Source of the DNA: GCA-2705995 sp048267965
Lineage (GTDB): Bacteria; Bacteroidota; Bacteroidia; Flavobacteriales_G; Salibacteraceae
Reading direction: 5' to 3'
NCBI GenBank assembly: GCA_048267965.1
Contig: JBLWWK010000001.1
Span: 1 to 64,000, forward strand
DNA length: 64,000 bases
Part shown: positions 25,641 through 34,742 of the stretch, piece after piece
Layout: every line of letters starts with the position of its first letter
How positions within the stretch are numbered: position 1 is the stretch's first letter
Program-made: the position numbers and the translations under genes
Notes under the pieces: model-generated
Database searches by the model: none
What the model saw: only the letters and a program-made list of their open reading frames with translations
Told to the model about the DNA's origin: nothing

Positions 25641-28001
25641 TTGAGATTTTTTCTTCTACCCCTTATTGCGCTGTTTTTGTGCGCAACGGGTTATGCCCAA
25701 GAGCATGGCCAAGATGGTGTTTTTGATTTTCGCCATTCTTTTCAAGATGCAGAAACAGTTCTTGAACTAGAAGGAGACTGGAATTTTCAATGGGGTAAAT
25801 TGGTTCATCCGAGCCAGGCGCAAACTATTCAGGGCAAATTGGCGGTTCCGAGTTATTGGAACGATATTGATTCTTTGCAAGCCATTGGTTTTGCCACGTA
25901 TTCAACTCGGCTAATACTCCCCTCAAAAGGGCGCTTTGGGCTCTACGTTCCCGATATGTATACCAGTTTTCACCTCTATGCCAACGGTGAGTTAATTGCT
26001 TCTAATGGTACGGTAGGAACCGATTCTGAACATACTGAGCCTTTCTGGAGTAGTGAAGTAGTTTTGTTGCCCGAAAATTCTACAGAAATTGAGTTAACAC
26101 TGCAAATTGCCAATTTTCATCATTACCGCGGAGGTATTGAAATTCCTATTCGTGTGGGTCTTATTGAGCAATTGCAAAACCAGCGTGAAGTCTCTCTTAC
26201 TCTTTCCATCTTCTTGGCTGGAGCCGTTGTAATGGGCGGTTTGTTTTTTACTGGAATGTATTGGTTTGAGCGAAACAACCTGGCTATGCTGCTCTTTGCC
26301 CTCTTTTGTGTTTTATACAGCTACAGAGTGGTAGGAGCCGATTACTATTACATCAATGAATTTCTGCGGTACTTAGGTTTTTCTTGGTTTACCATAATCA
26401 GGTTCGAATACTTGGCACTTACCACAAGTATTACGGTCTATGCTTGGTTTATCTACGCCTTATTTCCGAAAGAGTTTTATCGTCCGCTTTTCTTAGGTCT
26501 CGCAGGTTTTGGTGTGCTTTATTCAGTAATTGTATTAATTACACCACCGTTGTTTTTCAGTAAGTTGATGGCTTACTATTCGTTCTTTCTTTCGTTTTTT
26601 GTGTTTTATGGTTTTTCGGTTTTTGTAAGAGCTACCATCAATAAAAGACCAGGGGCTGTATATGCATTAATTAGTGGTGGTTTATTGCTGGTCTCTTTCG
26701 CCATTAAAATCTTAGGATACTTCTCTATTCTAGAAGAAGATAAAATTGTGCTGCTAACCTGTTACTTAGGCTTTTTCTTTTTTCAATCGCTAATCTTATC
26801 GTACCGCTATTCTCAGTCGTTGAAAACAGCAGTAATACAAGCCAACGCTGCATCAGACGCCAAAAGCCAGTTTTTAGCCAATATGAGTCACGAGATCAGA
26901 ACTCCGTTAAACGGTATTATCGGTATGTCTGATTTGCTTTCTAAAAGTGAGCTGAATAAAGAGCAACAGTTTCAACTCAACATTGTGAAATCGAGCAGTC
27001 GATTTTTGCTTTCTATTCTAAACGATATACTCGACTTCTCTAAGAGTTCTGCAGGTAAATTGCAATTGGATCCTACCAACGAAAATTTAAACGTGTTGGT
27101 AGAAGAGGTAACAGGAGCGTTTGAGCTTCAGGCAAAACAAAAAGGGTTACGTTTTAAAACTCAATTGCCGAAAGAACAACTCGAAGTTCGGGTAGATGCT
27201 ATGCGTTTAAAGCAAGTGCTTTACAACTTAATTAGTAACTCCATTAAGTTTACCGTAGAAGGGCAAATTGAAGTAATTGTTCACTTGAAAGAGTCTGGTC
27301 AAGATGGCTACAGAGTGCGCTTTAGTATTGTCGATACAGGCATCGGTATGAGTCAAAAAGAGCAAAATCGATTGTTTAAGCCGTTTTCTCAGATAGATTC
27401 TTCAACGCAACGAAAATTCGGAGGCTCAGGATTAGGGTTAAGCATTGCTCAGCAGCTAGTGAATTTAATGGGTTCGGGCATTAAAGTAAAGAGCACCAAA
27501 GGAGAAGGAAGTGAATTTTATTTCGAAATTGTTTTGCCCAACGCTGTAAAACAAGAAGATAGAGAAGCTATTTCTAGCTACGAGAAGGTAGAGCAACGAG
27601 TAATTCGAAAACAACTTACGCACAAGGTTTTTAGAACGGCTGTAATAGACGATAACTCGATCAATTTAATCTTGGCACAAAAGATTTTAGAAAATATCGG
27701 AATCAGTTTTGACGTATTTGAAGATGGGTACGAATTTTTAGAACGAACCAGTTCTGGCTTAAAGTACGATTTGATTCTGCTCGATATTCAAATGCCAGGC
27801 ATAGACGGTTTTCAGGTACTGAAAAACATTCAACAAAACCATTATTTAGAAGCTGTGGTGATAGCAATGACAGCCAACGTAATGAAAGAGGATATCGAAA
27901 ATTATTACGAAGCTGGTTTCCACGATGTATTAGAAAAACCGTTTACCCAAGCAGATATTGAAGCGACTATCAATAAATGGATTGAGTTTGTTGATGAGTA
28001 A
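25641..28001 (+). CDS. 7TMR-DISM hybrid sensor histidine kinase
   Basis: 786 residues, starting at TTG: this start gives a complete signal peptide (MRFFLLPLIALFLCATGYAQ) and no ATG is nearby. Residues ~25-180 form an extracytoplasmic jelly-roll sensor domain of the 7TMR-DISM type, followed by seven TM segments (~185-395). Then come a HisKA domain with H417 in ANMSHEIRTPLNGIIGM, a HATPase domain with N, G1 and G2 boxes (LISNSIKFT, DTGIGM, GGSGLGLSI) and a C-terminal receiver with D715 in LILLDIQMPG. It has no DNA-binding output domain, so it must signal through another protein or by phosphotransfer. The ligand is unknown; carbohydrates are common for the DISM class. Confidence 0.9.
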   Translation: MRFFLLPLIALFLCATGYAQEHGQDGVFDFRHSFQDAETVLELEGDWNFQWGKLVHPSQAQTIQGKLAVPSYWNDIDSLQAIGFATYSTRLILPSKGRFGLYVPDMYTSFHLYANGELIASNGTVGTDSEHTEPFWSSEVVLLPENSTEIELTLQIANFHHYRGGIEIPIRVGLIEQLQNQREVSLTLSIFLAGAVVMGGLFFTGMYWFERNNLAMLLFALFCVLYSYRVVGADYYYINEFLRYLGFSWFTIIRFEYLALTTSITVYAWFIYALFPKEFYRPLFLGLAGFGVLYSVIVLITPPLFFSKLMAYYSFFLSFFVFYGFSVFVRATINKRPGAVYALISGGLLLVSFAIKILGYFSILEEDKIVLLTCYLGFFFFQSLILSYRYSQSLKTAVIQANAASDAKSQFLANMSHEIRTPLNGIIGMSDLLSKSELNKEQQFQLNIVKSSSRFLLSILNDILDFSKSSAGKLQLDPTNENLNVLVEEVTGAFELQAKQKGLRFKTQLPKEQLEVRVDAMRLKQVLYNLISNSIKFTVEGQIEVIVHLKESGQDGYRVRFSIVDTGIGMSQKEQNRLFKPFSQIDSSTQRKFGGSGLGLSIAQQLVNLMGSGIKVKSTKGEGSEFYFEIVLPNAVKQEDREAISSYEKVEQRVIRKQLTHKVFRTAVIDDNSINLILAQKILENIGISFDVFEDGYEFLERTSSGLKYDLILLDIQMPGIDGFQVLKNIQQNHYLEAVVIAMTANVMKEDIENYYEAGFHDVLEKPFTQADIEATINKWIEFVDE

Positions 28002-28066
28002 TGAGAGCGCGTAAAAAAAACAAAACCTTATGCTGTTATTACGCAGCGGTAGATTGAGTACAAGGC

Positions 28067-29848
28067 TTACTTTTCTACTTCGTAAAAATCGCACAGTAAC
28101 TGTCGATAGGCCGAAAATAATTTCGATTTAGAAACAAACCCAACGTATTTTTCTCCTTCTAAAACGGGTAAATTCCAAGCACCACTCCGTTCAAATTTTT
28201 GCATCACCGTATCCATGCTATCGGTTGTGTAAATAAACTCGGGTGCTGCTTGCATCAGCTCATGCACAACAACCTCTTTGTACTTAGCTTGGTTAAACAT
28301 AATGTCTCGAATGTCGTCTAACGTAACTACTCCTAAGAACCTGCCTTCTTCGTCAATAACCGGGAAAAGGTTTCTAGAAGATTTACTCACCACTTTTACC
28401 AGATCACCCAGGCAATCGTATGGTTTTACTACTTTAAAGTTCACCTCAATTTCGTTTTTGAGCTCCATCAAGGTTAAAACCGCTTGGTCTTTATGATGCG
28501 TTATTAATTCGCCTCGTTTGGCCAGCTGCAAATTATACACAGAATGCGGAACGGCATATTTTACAGTAATAAACGAAATGGCAGTGGTAATCATTAAGGG
28601 GAGAAACAATTCGTAACCACCCGTTATCTCTGCAATTAAGAACATAGCAGTAAGCGGAGCGTGCAAAACACCCGCCATTAACCCCGCCATAGAAACCAAG
28701 GTGAAGTTCGTTACTGAAAGTTGTGCAATTCCTAAACCATTAAAAACCCGAGAGAAAACAAAACCTAAGGTGCTTCCCATAAATAAAGTAGGGGCGAAAA
28801 TTCCGCCAATTCCCCCGCTTTTCAAGGTAATGGTGGTGGCTACTACTTTTAGCAGCATCAAAATAGCCAAGGCAAAAGTCACCATCCAAAAAGTAGTGTC
28901 AATTTCTACCAATCGAATTTGGCTAATTACTCGAGCTCCATCGTTTTCTACCAAAGCATTTATTACTCCGTAACCTTCTCCGTATAACGGTGGGAACACA
29001 AACACAATTAACCCAAGTAAACTACCACCGATGAGAACCCGTAGGTATTGGTTTTTAATCTTTTCTAACGAATTAGAAATGCCAAAATACACCTGCGAGA
29101 AGTAGATAGAAACCAGACCGCAGATAAGTCCTAACAGAATAAAAAACGGAACATCACTTCCTAAAAAATCATCGCTGAGGTCGAAATGAAAAAGAACATC
29201 GTTTCCCAAGAAAAAGCGAGAAGTTAAAGCTGCACTTACCGAGGCCAACAAAAGTGGAATAAGAGAAGCTGCTGTGAGGTCAATCATAATAACCTCGATG
29301 GCAAAAACAATGGCGGCAACAGGAGCATTAAAAATACTCGCTAAAGCCCCAGCAGCGGCACAAGCAATTAACAAGGTTTTAGTCTTGTAATTCATACGAA
29401 GCACCTGCCCTAAATTAGAGCCGAGCGCAGAAGTGGTGGCCACTGTTGGGCCTTCTAGACCCACCGAACCACCAAAACCAACCGTAATGGCAGCTGTAAT
29501 AATAGAAGAGAAAGTATCTTTTCTTGGTAAATTTCCCTTGCCTTTAGAAATGGCGTAAAGCGCTGCCGGAATACCATGACCTACCCGCTGTCGCAGCACA
29601 AATTTCACCACTAAAACAGTGATGAAAATACCCAATAGCGGATACAAGAAATACAGCCAATCATCAACATCTGAAATGCCCTCGGTAAGTAAAACCTCTA
29701 CCAAATGCACCGTGTTTTTAATGGTAACAGCAGCAATACCAGACAGCAACCCTACAAGAATAGAAACGATGTAGAGAAACTGCCGGTTGCTAATGTATTT
29801 GGCTCTCCAAACGAGAAACCTTCTAATTCTAGCTTTTACTAATTGCAT
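28067..29848 (-). CDS. ClC family chloride channel/antiporter with CBS domains
   Basis: About 593 residues from the ATG at 29846-29848; an extension to a TTG at 29872 is less likely. Ten or more TM helices carry the ClC selectivity motifs GSVGLEGP (with the gating glutamate E140 in the longer numbering) and GGIGGIFAPTLFMG. The C-terminal ~140 residues are two CBS domains (LVKVVSKSSRNLFPVIDEEGRFLGVV and FERSGAWNLPVLEGEKYVGFVSKS), which in this family bind nucleotides and regulate transport. It moves chloride or another anion such as fluoride or nitrate, possibly in exchange for protons. No functional link to the neighbours is evident. Confidence 0.93.
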   Translation of the reverse strand: MQLVKARIRRFLVWRAKYISNRQFLYIVSILVGLLSGIAAVTIKNTVHLVEVLLTEGISDVDDWLYFLYPLLGIFITVLVVKFVLRQRVGHGIPAALYAISKGKGNLPRKDTFSSIITAAITVGFGGSVGLEGPTVATTSALGSNLGQVLRMNYKTKTLLIACAAAGALASIFNAPVAAIVFAIEVIMIDLTAASLIPLLLASVSAALTSRFFLGNDVLFHFDLSDDFLGSDVPFFILLGLICGLVSIYFSQVYFGISNSLEKIKNQYLRVLIGGSLLGLIVFVFPPLYGEGYGVINALVENDGARVISQIRLVEIDTTFWMVTFALAILMLLKVVATTITLKSGGIGGIFAPTLFMGSTLGFVFSRVFNGLGIAQLSVTNFTLVSMAGLMAGVLHAPLTAMFLIAEITGGYELFLPLMITTAISFITVKYAVPHSVYNLQLAKRGELITHHKDQAVLTLMELKNEIEVNFKVVKPYDCLGDLVKVVSKSSRNLFPVIDEEGRFLGVVTLDDIRDIMFNQAKYKEVVVHELMQAAPEFIYTTDSMDTVMQKFERSGAWNLPVLEGEKYVGFVSKSKLFSAYRQLLCDFYEVEK

Positions 29849-29901
29849 CAGCCTGCAAAATTGCAAAAGCAACTCGAATCAGCCACGAAAGAAAGTAAGA
29901 T

Positions 29902-31341
29902 TTAAAGTAATTTATCCAATTGAGTTTCAATTGTTCCAGAAGGGCGCGATGCATTAGCATCTATCAAGATCCCTTCTTTGTCGATGAGAATAAATCTCGG
30001 GATTCCACCGATTTTATAATCTTTCACCAATTGAGCTTTCCAGGCTTCTTCTGCATGCAGCTGAATTCCTCCAAGGTTATCGTTTTTCACTTTGTATTCC
30101 CAAGCAGATTGGCTGTTGTCAATCGAAATACTCACAAACTGAACTGGATGGTAACGGTATTTTTTCTCTAAGCGCTTTAAATCAGGAATTTCAGCTAAAC
30201 AAGGTCCGCACCAAGTAGCCCAAATATCGATATAAACGTATTTTCCGCGTAAATCTTCGAGGCTTACCGTATCGCCATTAATAGAAGGGTAACTAAAGGT
30301 AGGAGCCGGTTTTCCTTTCGTTAAGTGTTTCCATTCAGCTAATTGGTTTTCCAATTCTTTTACAAAACCTTGGGTAGAAACTTGCTTTTTGAAAACGGCA
30401 AACAAGCTATCGCTAATGGTTGGCGATTCGTACTCTACCATATCTGCCATGGGGCTGTAAGCAAAGTAATCTTTTAAAATAGGAAGCGTAAAAATAGAAT
30501 CTGCCGCTTGGTAGCGAAGCTCGTAATACGCATATCTATTATGCTGTAGAGAATCTAAGTGAGAATTGTAGAAAGAAGTAGCAGCGTTGTACACTACATC
30601 TTCTAAATAATCGATATACGAATCTACAAGAACAGCATTAGAATCGTTGAGGGTTAAGGCGTGGCGCTTTTTCTCGTATTCTGCACTAATGGGTGCAAGT
30701 TCTGTTTCAATAAAATACGCTCGGTAAGAAGGGTAGTTTTCTAGCCATTGAGCAATTAAGTAGTAGTTGCTTAGGGCTTGGTGTTTCATAAAATCGGTAT
30801 CGAAACGCGCGTTATTGGTGGTGAATTGCACCAATACAGAATCGAGAACTCTTCGAGATGAATCTACAAAAGCAATAAAGTTAGCTTCTTCTTCACCGTA
30901 TGCAGAGCGTGTTTCTCGAAGCATTTCTTTTACAATTTCGTTTCGGCTTCTAATGTAGTTGGCTACTTTTTTTAATCCGCCTTGAAACTCAATAGGTTTT
31001 TCTTCATCTGCTCCATCTATTTGAGCATACAGTGTTTTTCCTTTTTTCAGGTATACTTGCCATGCGCGTTGGTTGTAAGTGAACTGATAGTAACCATCTG
31101 GCCAAGTTTCAGAATCTATTTTTACCCAATTGTTGGTGTCAAGTGTAAGGGTATCGCCTACTGCTTCTACGCCTTGTGCTTTCTCAATTTTGGGCAAAAG
31201 CTGTTGAATAACCACTTCTGTAGCACTTGGATTTAAAACTTCTACGCCAAACTCGATTTTTTCGGGAATCGGTTCCTTCGGTTGGCAACTAAAAAAACAG
31301 TAAACAATACAGGTTAAAAGCAAAGCGCTTACAGTTTTCAT
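29902..31341 (-). CDS. TlpA-like thioredoxin-domain lipoprotein
   Basis: About 479 residues from the ATG at 31339-31341, which gives a lipoprotein signal (MKTVSALLLTCIVYCFFSC). A ~330-residue N-terminal region rich in Asp, Glu, Tyr and Ala (helical, DUF4369-like at its start: VLNPSATEV...KGKTLYAQIDG) precedes a TlpA/ResA thioredoxin domain. The redox motif is WATWCGPCLAEIP (C378 and C381). Such proteins are common in Bacteroidota and act as periplasmic thiol-disulfide oxidoreductases. The specific client is unknown. It starts next to the stop of the small lipoprotein gene (31343), so both follow aspS as a possible operon. Confidence 0.85.
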   Translation of the reverse strand: MKTVSALLLTCIVYCFFSCQPKEPIPEKIEFGVEVLNPSATEVVIQQLLPKIEKAQGVEAVGDTLTLDTNNWVKIDSETWPDGYYQFTYNQRAWQVYLKKGKTLYAQIDGADEEKPIEFQGGLKKVANYIRSRNEIVKEMLRETRSAYGEEEANFIAFVDSSRRVLDSVLVQFTTNNARFDTDFMKHQALSNYYLIAQWLENYPSYRAYFIETELAPISAEYEKKRHALTLNDSNAVLVDSYIDYLEDVVYNAATSFYNSHLDSLQHNRYAYYELRYQAADSIFTLPILKDYFAYSPMADMVEYESPTISDSLFAVFKKQVSTQGFVKELENQLAEWKHLTKGKPAPTFSYPSINGDTVSLEDLRGKYVYIDIWATWCGPCLAEIPDLKRLEKKYRYHPVQFVSISIDNSQSAWEYKVKNDNLGGIQLHAEEAWKAQLVKDYKIGGIPRFILIDKEGILIDANASRPSGTIETQLDKLL

Positions 31342-31342
31342 G

Positions 31343-31807
31343 CTAATTTGATTTTCCAGAGAATGATATTTGATAAATGAAGTTGGGCTGTGTTTCGCCA
31401 TCGATAACAAAGGTAAAAGAACCATTTTGTCTTAGGTAAGAGCCATCGATAGAGCGAATGTTCGTAAAAATTCCGCTCCCGTTTTTGGGGTTAAGAAGGC
31501 TGTGACCAGAAGCTTGACCAGCAATTTGGCACGTAAAACTTCCAATAGAATCGAGCCGAACCAAAATGGTGTTTTTGCTTACGGCTTCTACCCAAAGAGT
31601 GTCTTCGTGCTCTTGATTTTGGTAGGTGGTGTCTTGGTAGATTTCTTGAATATCACCATAGAAGAGCAGCGGATAATCAGAAGAAATATCCGGCTCTGCT
31701 ATTGATGTTGTATCGTCTTTTTCACAAGCGGTTAATGCCATTAATAGCCCACTAGCTATTAGAATCTGGCAAAACCACGTTAATTTGAAGTTCTTGTAAT
31801 TGCTCAT
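31343..31807 (-). CDS. Small hypothetical lipoprotein
   Basis: 154 residues with a lipobox-like signal (ILIASGLLMALTAC, Cys at 28). The mature part is beta-rich (EDTLWVEAVSKNTILVRLDSIGSFTC...SFTFVIDGETQPNFIYQISFSGK), like small Bacteroidota lipoproteins of the outer membrane. I do not recognise a family. The ATG lies 56 bp inside the 3' end of aspS in another frame. A later ATG (31741) would remove the signal peptide, so the overlapping start is preferred and implies coupling to aspS translation. Confidence 0.6.
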   Translation of the reverse strand: MSNYKNFKLTWFCQILIASGLLMALTACEKDDTTSIAEPDISSDYPLLFYGDIQEIYQDTTYQNQEHEDTLWVEAVSKNTILVRLDSIGSFTCQIAGQASGHSLLNPKNGSGIFTNIRSIDGSYLRQNGSFTFVIDGETQPNFIYQISFSGKSN

Positions 31808-33512
31808 TAGATATTGTTGCTGGAGCGTCTATCATCATATCTCTTCCCGCATTGTTTTTCGGGAAAGCGATGTAATCTCTAATAGAATCGTCACCACCGG
31901 TTACAGCGGCCAAACGATCAAAACCGAACGCCATACCACCGTGCGGAGGAGCTCCATATTCAAATGCATTTAATAAAAAGCCAAATTGCTTTTGGGCTTC
32001 TTCTTCACTAAAACCCAACAATTCGAACATTTGTTTTTGTGTCTCTTTGTTGTGAATTCTGATTGATCCACCGCCAAGTTCTACTCCATTCATTACTAAA
32101 TCGTAAGCATTAGCGCGAACAGCACCTGGTTGAGTCGCCAAGAGCTCTAAATCTTCTGCTTTTGGCGAAGTAAAGGGGTGGTGCATAGCATGGTAACGCT
32201 CGGTATCTTCGTCCCACTCTAACAACGGAAAATCTAACACCCAAAGTGGAGAAAACTCATCTTTCTTTCTTAATTCTAAGCGATTGCCCATTTCTAAACG
32301 TAATTCTCCTAACGCTTTTCGGGTAGGAGCCAAATTACCGCTTAAGATAAGTAAAAGATCGCCCGGTTGTGCTTGCGCTCTTTCTCCCCATTCTTGCAAA
32401 TCTTCTGCGCTGTAGAATTTATCTACGGCAGATTTTATGGTTCCATCTTCGTTAAATTTTACCCAAACCATGCCTTTAGCACCAATTTGTGGTCTTTTTA
32501 CCCAATCGGTAAGTTTGTCGATGTCTTTACGGCTGTAAGATGCACAGTTTTTAGCATTGATACCGATTACGGCTTCTGCACTATCGAAAACTTTAAAACC
32601 TTTGTTTTGTGCTAAATCGGTAAGTTCAACAAATTTCATGTCGAAACGTGTATCGGGCTTATCAGAGCCATAGTATTTCATGGCATCGGCATAGCTCATT
32701 CGATCAAAATCGCCTAATTCGATGTTTTTGATGGTTTTGAACAAATGTTTGGTTAAACCTTCAAATGTTTGCAACACATCTTCTTGGTCTACAAATGCCA
32801 TCTCACAATCGATTTGGGTAAACTCGGGTTGGCGATCTGCACGTAAATCTTCGTCTCTAAAACAACGAACAATCTGGAAATAGCGATCGTAGCCAGAAAC
32901 CATAAGCAACTGCTTAAAAGTCTGTGGCGATTGAGGTAAAGCATAAAACTCACCTTGGTTCATTCTTGAAGGAACCACAAAATCACGGGCTCCTTCAGGA
33001 GTCGATTTGATAAGAAAAGGAGTTTCTATTTCGTAGAAATCTTGCTGATCGAGAAACTTTCGGGTTTCTAAACCTAGCTGATGGCGAAGCTTCATTTTCT
33101 GTTGAAGCGGATTTCTTCTTAAATCTAAATATCGGTATTTCATGCGCAGTTCTTCGCCACCATCCGTTTCGTCTTCGATGGTAAACGGAGGGGTTTTACT
33201 GCTGTTTAAAACTGTAAGTGATTCTACTTGAATTTCGATATCGCCCGTAGGCATGTTGGGATTTTTGCTAGAACGTTCAATTACGGTTCCTACCGCTTGA
33301 ATAACAAATTCTCTACCTACTTTACGAGCAGCTTCACAGGCGGTTGCATTGTCTTCTAGGTTGAAGGCAAGCTGGGTAATACCGTAACGATCACGAACAT
33401 CAATAAAGGTCATTCCACCTAAATTTCGAGATTTTTGTACCCATCCAGAAAGGGTGACTTGTTGGCCAATGTGATTTTCTCTGAGCTCTCCGCAAGTATG
33501 TGTTCTATACAT
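31752..33512 (-). CDS. aspS: Aspartyl-tRNA synthetase
   Basis: 586 residues from the ATG at 33510-33512 (MYRTHTCGELR); a TTG two codons earlier is possible but unneeded. Class II synthetase with an N-terminal OB-fold anticodon-binding domain, motif 2 (FRDEDLRADRQPEFTQID), the bacterial GAD insertion domain (~290-420) and motif 3 (GMAFGFDRLAA). Charges tRNA-Asp with aspartate. A perfect -7 box lies 23 nt upstream. Exact repeated 10-mer at 33285-33294 and a GGTAGGAGCC variant at 32322. Confidence 0.97.
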   Translation of the reverse strand: MYRTHTCGELRENHIGQQVTLSGWVQKSRNLGGMTFIDVRDRYGITQLAFNLEDNATACEAARKVGREFVIQAVGTVIERSSKNPNMPTGDIEIQVESLTVLNSSKTPPFTIEDETDGGEELRMKYRYLDLRRNPLQQKMKLRHQLGLETRKFLDQQDFYEIETPFLIKSTPEGARDFVVPSRMNQGEFYALPQSPQTFKQLLMVSGYDRYFQIVRCFRDEDLRADRQPEFTQIDCEMAFVDQEDVLQTFEGLTKHLFKTIKNIELGDFDRMSYADAMKYYGSDKPDTRFDMKFVELTDLAQNKGFKVFDSAEAVIGINAKNCASYSRKDIDKLTDWVKRPQIGAKGMVWVKFNEDGTIKSAVDKFYSAEDLQEWGERAQAQPGDLLLILSGNLAPTRKALGELRLEMGNRLELRKKDEFSPLWVLDFPLLEWDEDTERYHAMHHPFTSPKAEDLELLATQPGAVRANAYDLVMNGVELGGGSIRIHNKETQKQMFELLGFSEEEAQKQFGFLLNAFEYGAPPHGGMAFGFDRLAAVTGGDDSIRDYIAFPKNNAGRDMMIDAPATISNEQLQELQINVVLPDSNS

Positions 33513-33535
33513 TTTCAAATTTGTTTTGCTGGCGC

Positions 33536-33543
33536 CAAAATTA
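33536..33543 (-). promoter_or_regulatory. Candidate -7 box (TAATTTTG) of aspS
   Basis: Perfect TAnnTTTG on the minus strand, 23 nt before the ATG at 33512. Confidence 0.45.
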
Positions 33544-33649
33544 ACGTTTTAAAAGGGCGTAGAGATTTCATCAGAAAAAAAATTGAAGAGAGGTGTAACT
33601 TCTCGAAAGGGGTAATCGTTCCACTTTCAAACAACAAAAAATTAGAACA

Positions 33650-34498
33650 ATGAAATCGATAGCTACTTTATTACTCTTGCTTCTTTTTAGTTTTTTATCA
33701 CAAGCTCAAGAAACCAAAAATTCAGAAGCTCAGGTGATTACCAATTCTGCTGACACGGGTAAATCAGATACCACCAAAATTCTGATGAACAACAAAAAAA
33801 TCATCATTATCACAGAAGGTGATTTTAGTTCAGACGCAGAAGATTGTGAAGATTGCGAAGACAAATCTAGCTACAACCACTGGGCAGGGTTTGATTTTGG
33901 AGTAAACTATTTAATGTTTCCGGCAGGGCCCGATGAGTTTGATTACAGCTGGTTGCAAGATCAAGATTTTGGAAAATCAATCTATTGGTCTTTAAATCTT
34001 TGGGAATACGATATTAACCTAATTAAAGACCACGTACAGTTAATTACGGGTGGTGGTTTTTCTTTTGTAAACCACAGTTTTACCCACAATAAACACATTC
34101 AGTTTAACGAAGATGCCACTTTTGCTGTAGAAGACACGGTGAGAGATTACAGCAAAAATCGTTTGCGTTCTACGTATTTTAATGTGCCATTAATGTTGGC
34201 TTTTAATACCAAAAATCAATCGAAACATGGTTTGCACTTTGCTGCAGGTGTAACAGGTGGTGTGCGTTTAGGAACCACCGTAAGAAGAAAATGGTTCGAA
34301 GATGGAAACAAAGAAAAAAGCAACGAATACGGCACTTATAATATGAACCGTTTCACCTTAGATGCCTCGGCACGTTTAGGTATAGGCACCTATTTTACGC
34401 TATTTGCTAACTATAATTTGTTGCCCATGTTCGATACAGACCACGCTCCAGAAGTGTACAATTTGTCTGCGGGCATTCGAGTAATTCCGTTTCATTAA
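33650..34498 (+). CDS. Outer membrane beta-barrel protein (PorT-like)
   Basis: 282 residues with a signal peptide (KSIATLLLLLLFSFLSQAQ). A Ser/Thr/Asp-rich linker includes an acidic Cys-containing stretch (DAEDCEDCEDK). From about residue 80 the protein shows alternating amphipathic strands (HWAGFDFGVNYL, STYFNVPLMLAF, LHFAAGVTGGVRLGTTVRR, LDASARLGIGTYFTLFANYNLLPMF), typical of the beta-barrel OMP/PorT-like families. Function unknown. Monocistronic: a terminator follows and the flanking genes are separate. Confidence 0.75.
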   Translation: MKSIATLLLLLLFSFLSQAQETKNSEAQVITNSADTGKSDTTKILMNNKKIIIITEGDFSSDAEDCEDCEDKSSYNHWAGFDFGVNYLMFPAGPDEFDYSWLQDQDFGKSIYWSLNLWEYDINLIKDHVQLITGGGFSFVNHSFTHNKHIQFNEDATFAVEDTVRDYSKNRLRSTYFNVPLMLAFNTKNQSKHGLHFAAGVTGGVRLGTTVRRKWFEDGNKEKSNEYGTYNMNRFTLDASARLGIGTYFTLFANYNLLPMFDTDHAPEVYNLSAGIRVIPFH

Positions 34499-34522
34499 AA
34501 GAAACAACAACCGGTAGTTTTC

Positions 34523-34557
34523 AAGGCTGTGCTAGGGAGAGTAGCGCAGCCTTTTTT
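34523..34557 (+). terminator. Rho-independent terminator after the beta-barrel gene
   Basis: AAGGCTGTGCTA (34523-34534) pairs with TAGCGCAGCCTT (34542-34553), with one G-U pair and a 7-nt loop, followed by a run of T. 25 bases after the stop. Confidence 0.85.
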
Positions 34558-34742
34558 GTTGATCGGTACGATCCCAATTTCTCTTTTTTGAAGCTTTTAC
34601 CGCTGAAAAACAACTCAACCTTCGAAAATGCCCAAAACGATGGTCTGATGATAGAATGAACAACCACCGAAAACGAAAACGTTGAGGTGGCCGCTACATC
34701 AATAGCGTTTTCTATTTTTACACCGTTTTCAAAATCGAATTG

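Noticed and set aside
28002..28066. Terminator after the hybrid kinase gene
   Set aside because: GCGT/ACGC matches are short and far apart, and no stem with a T-run could be drawn.
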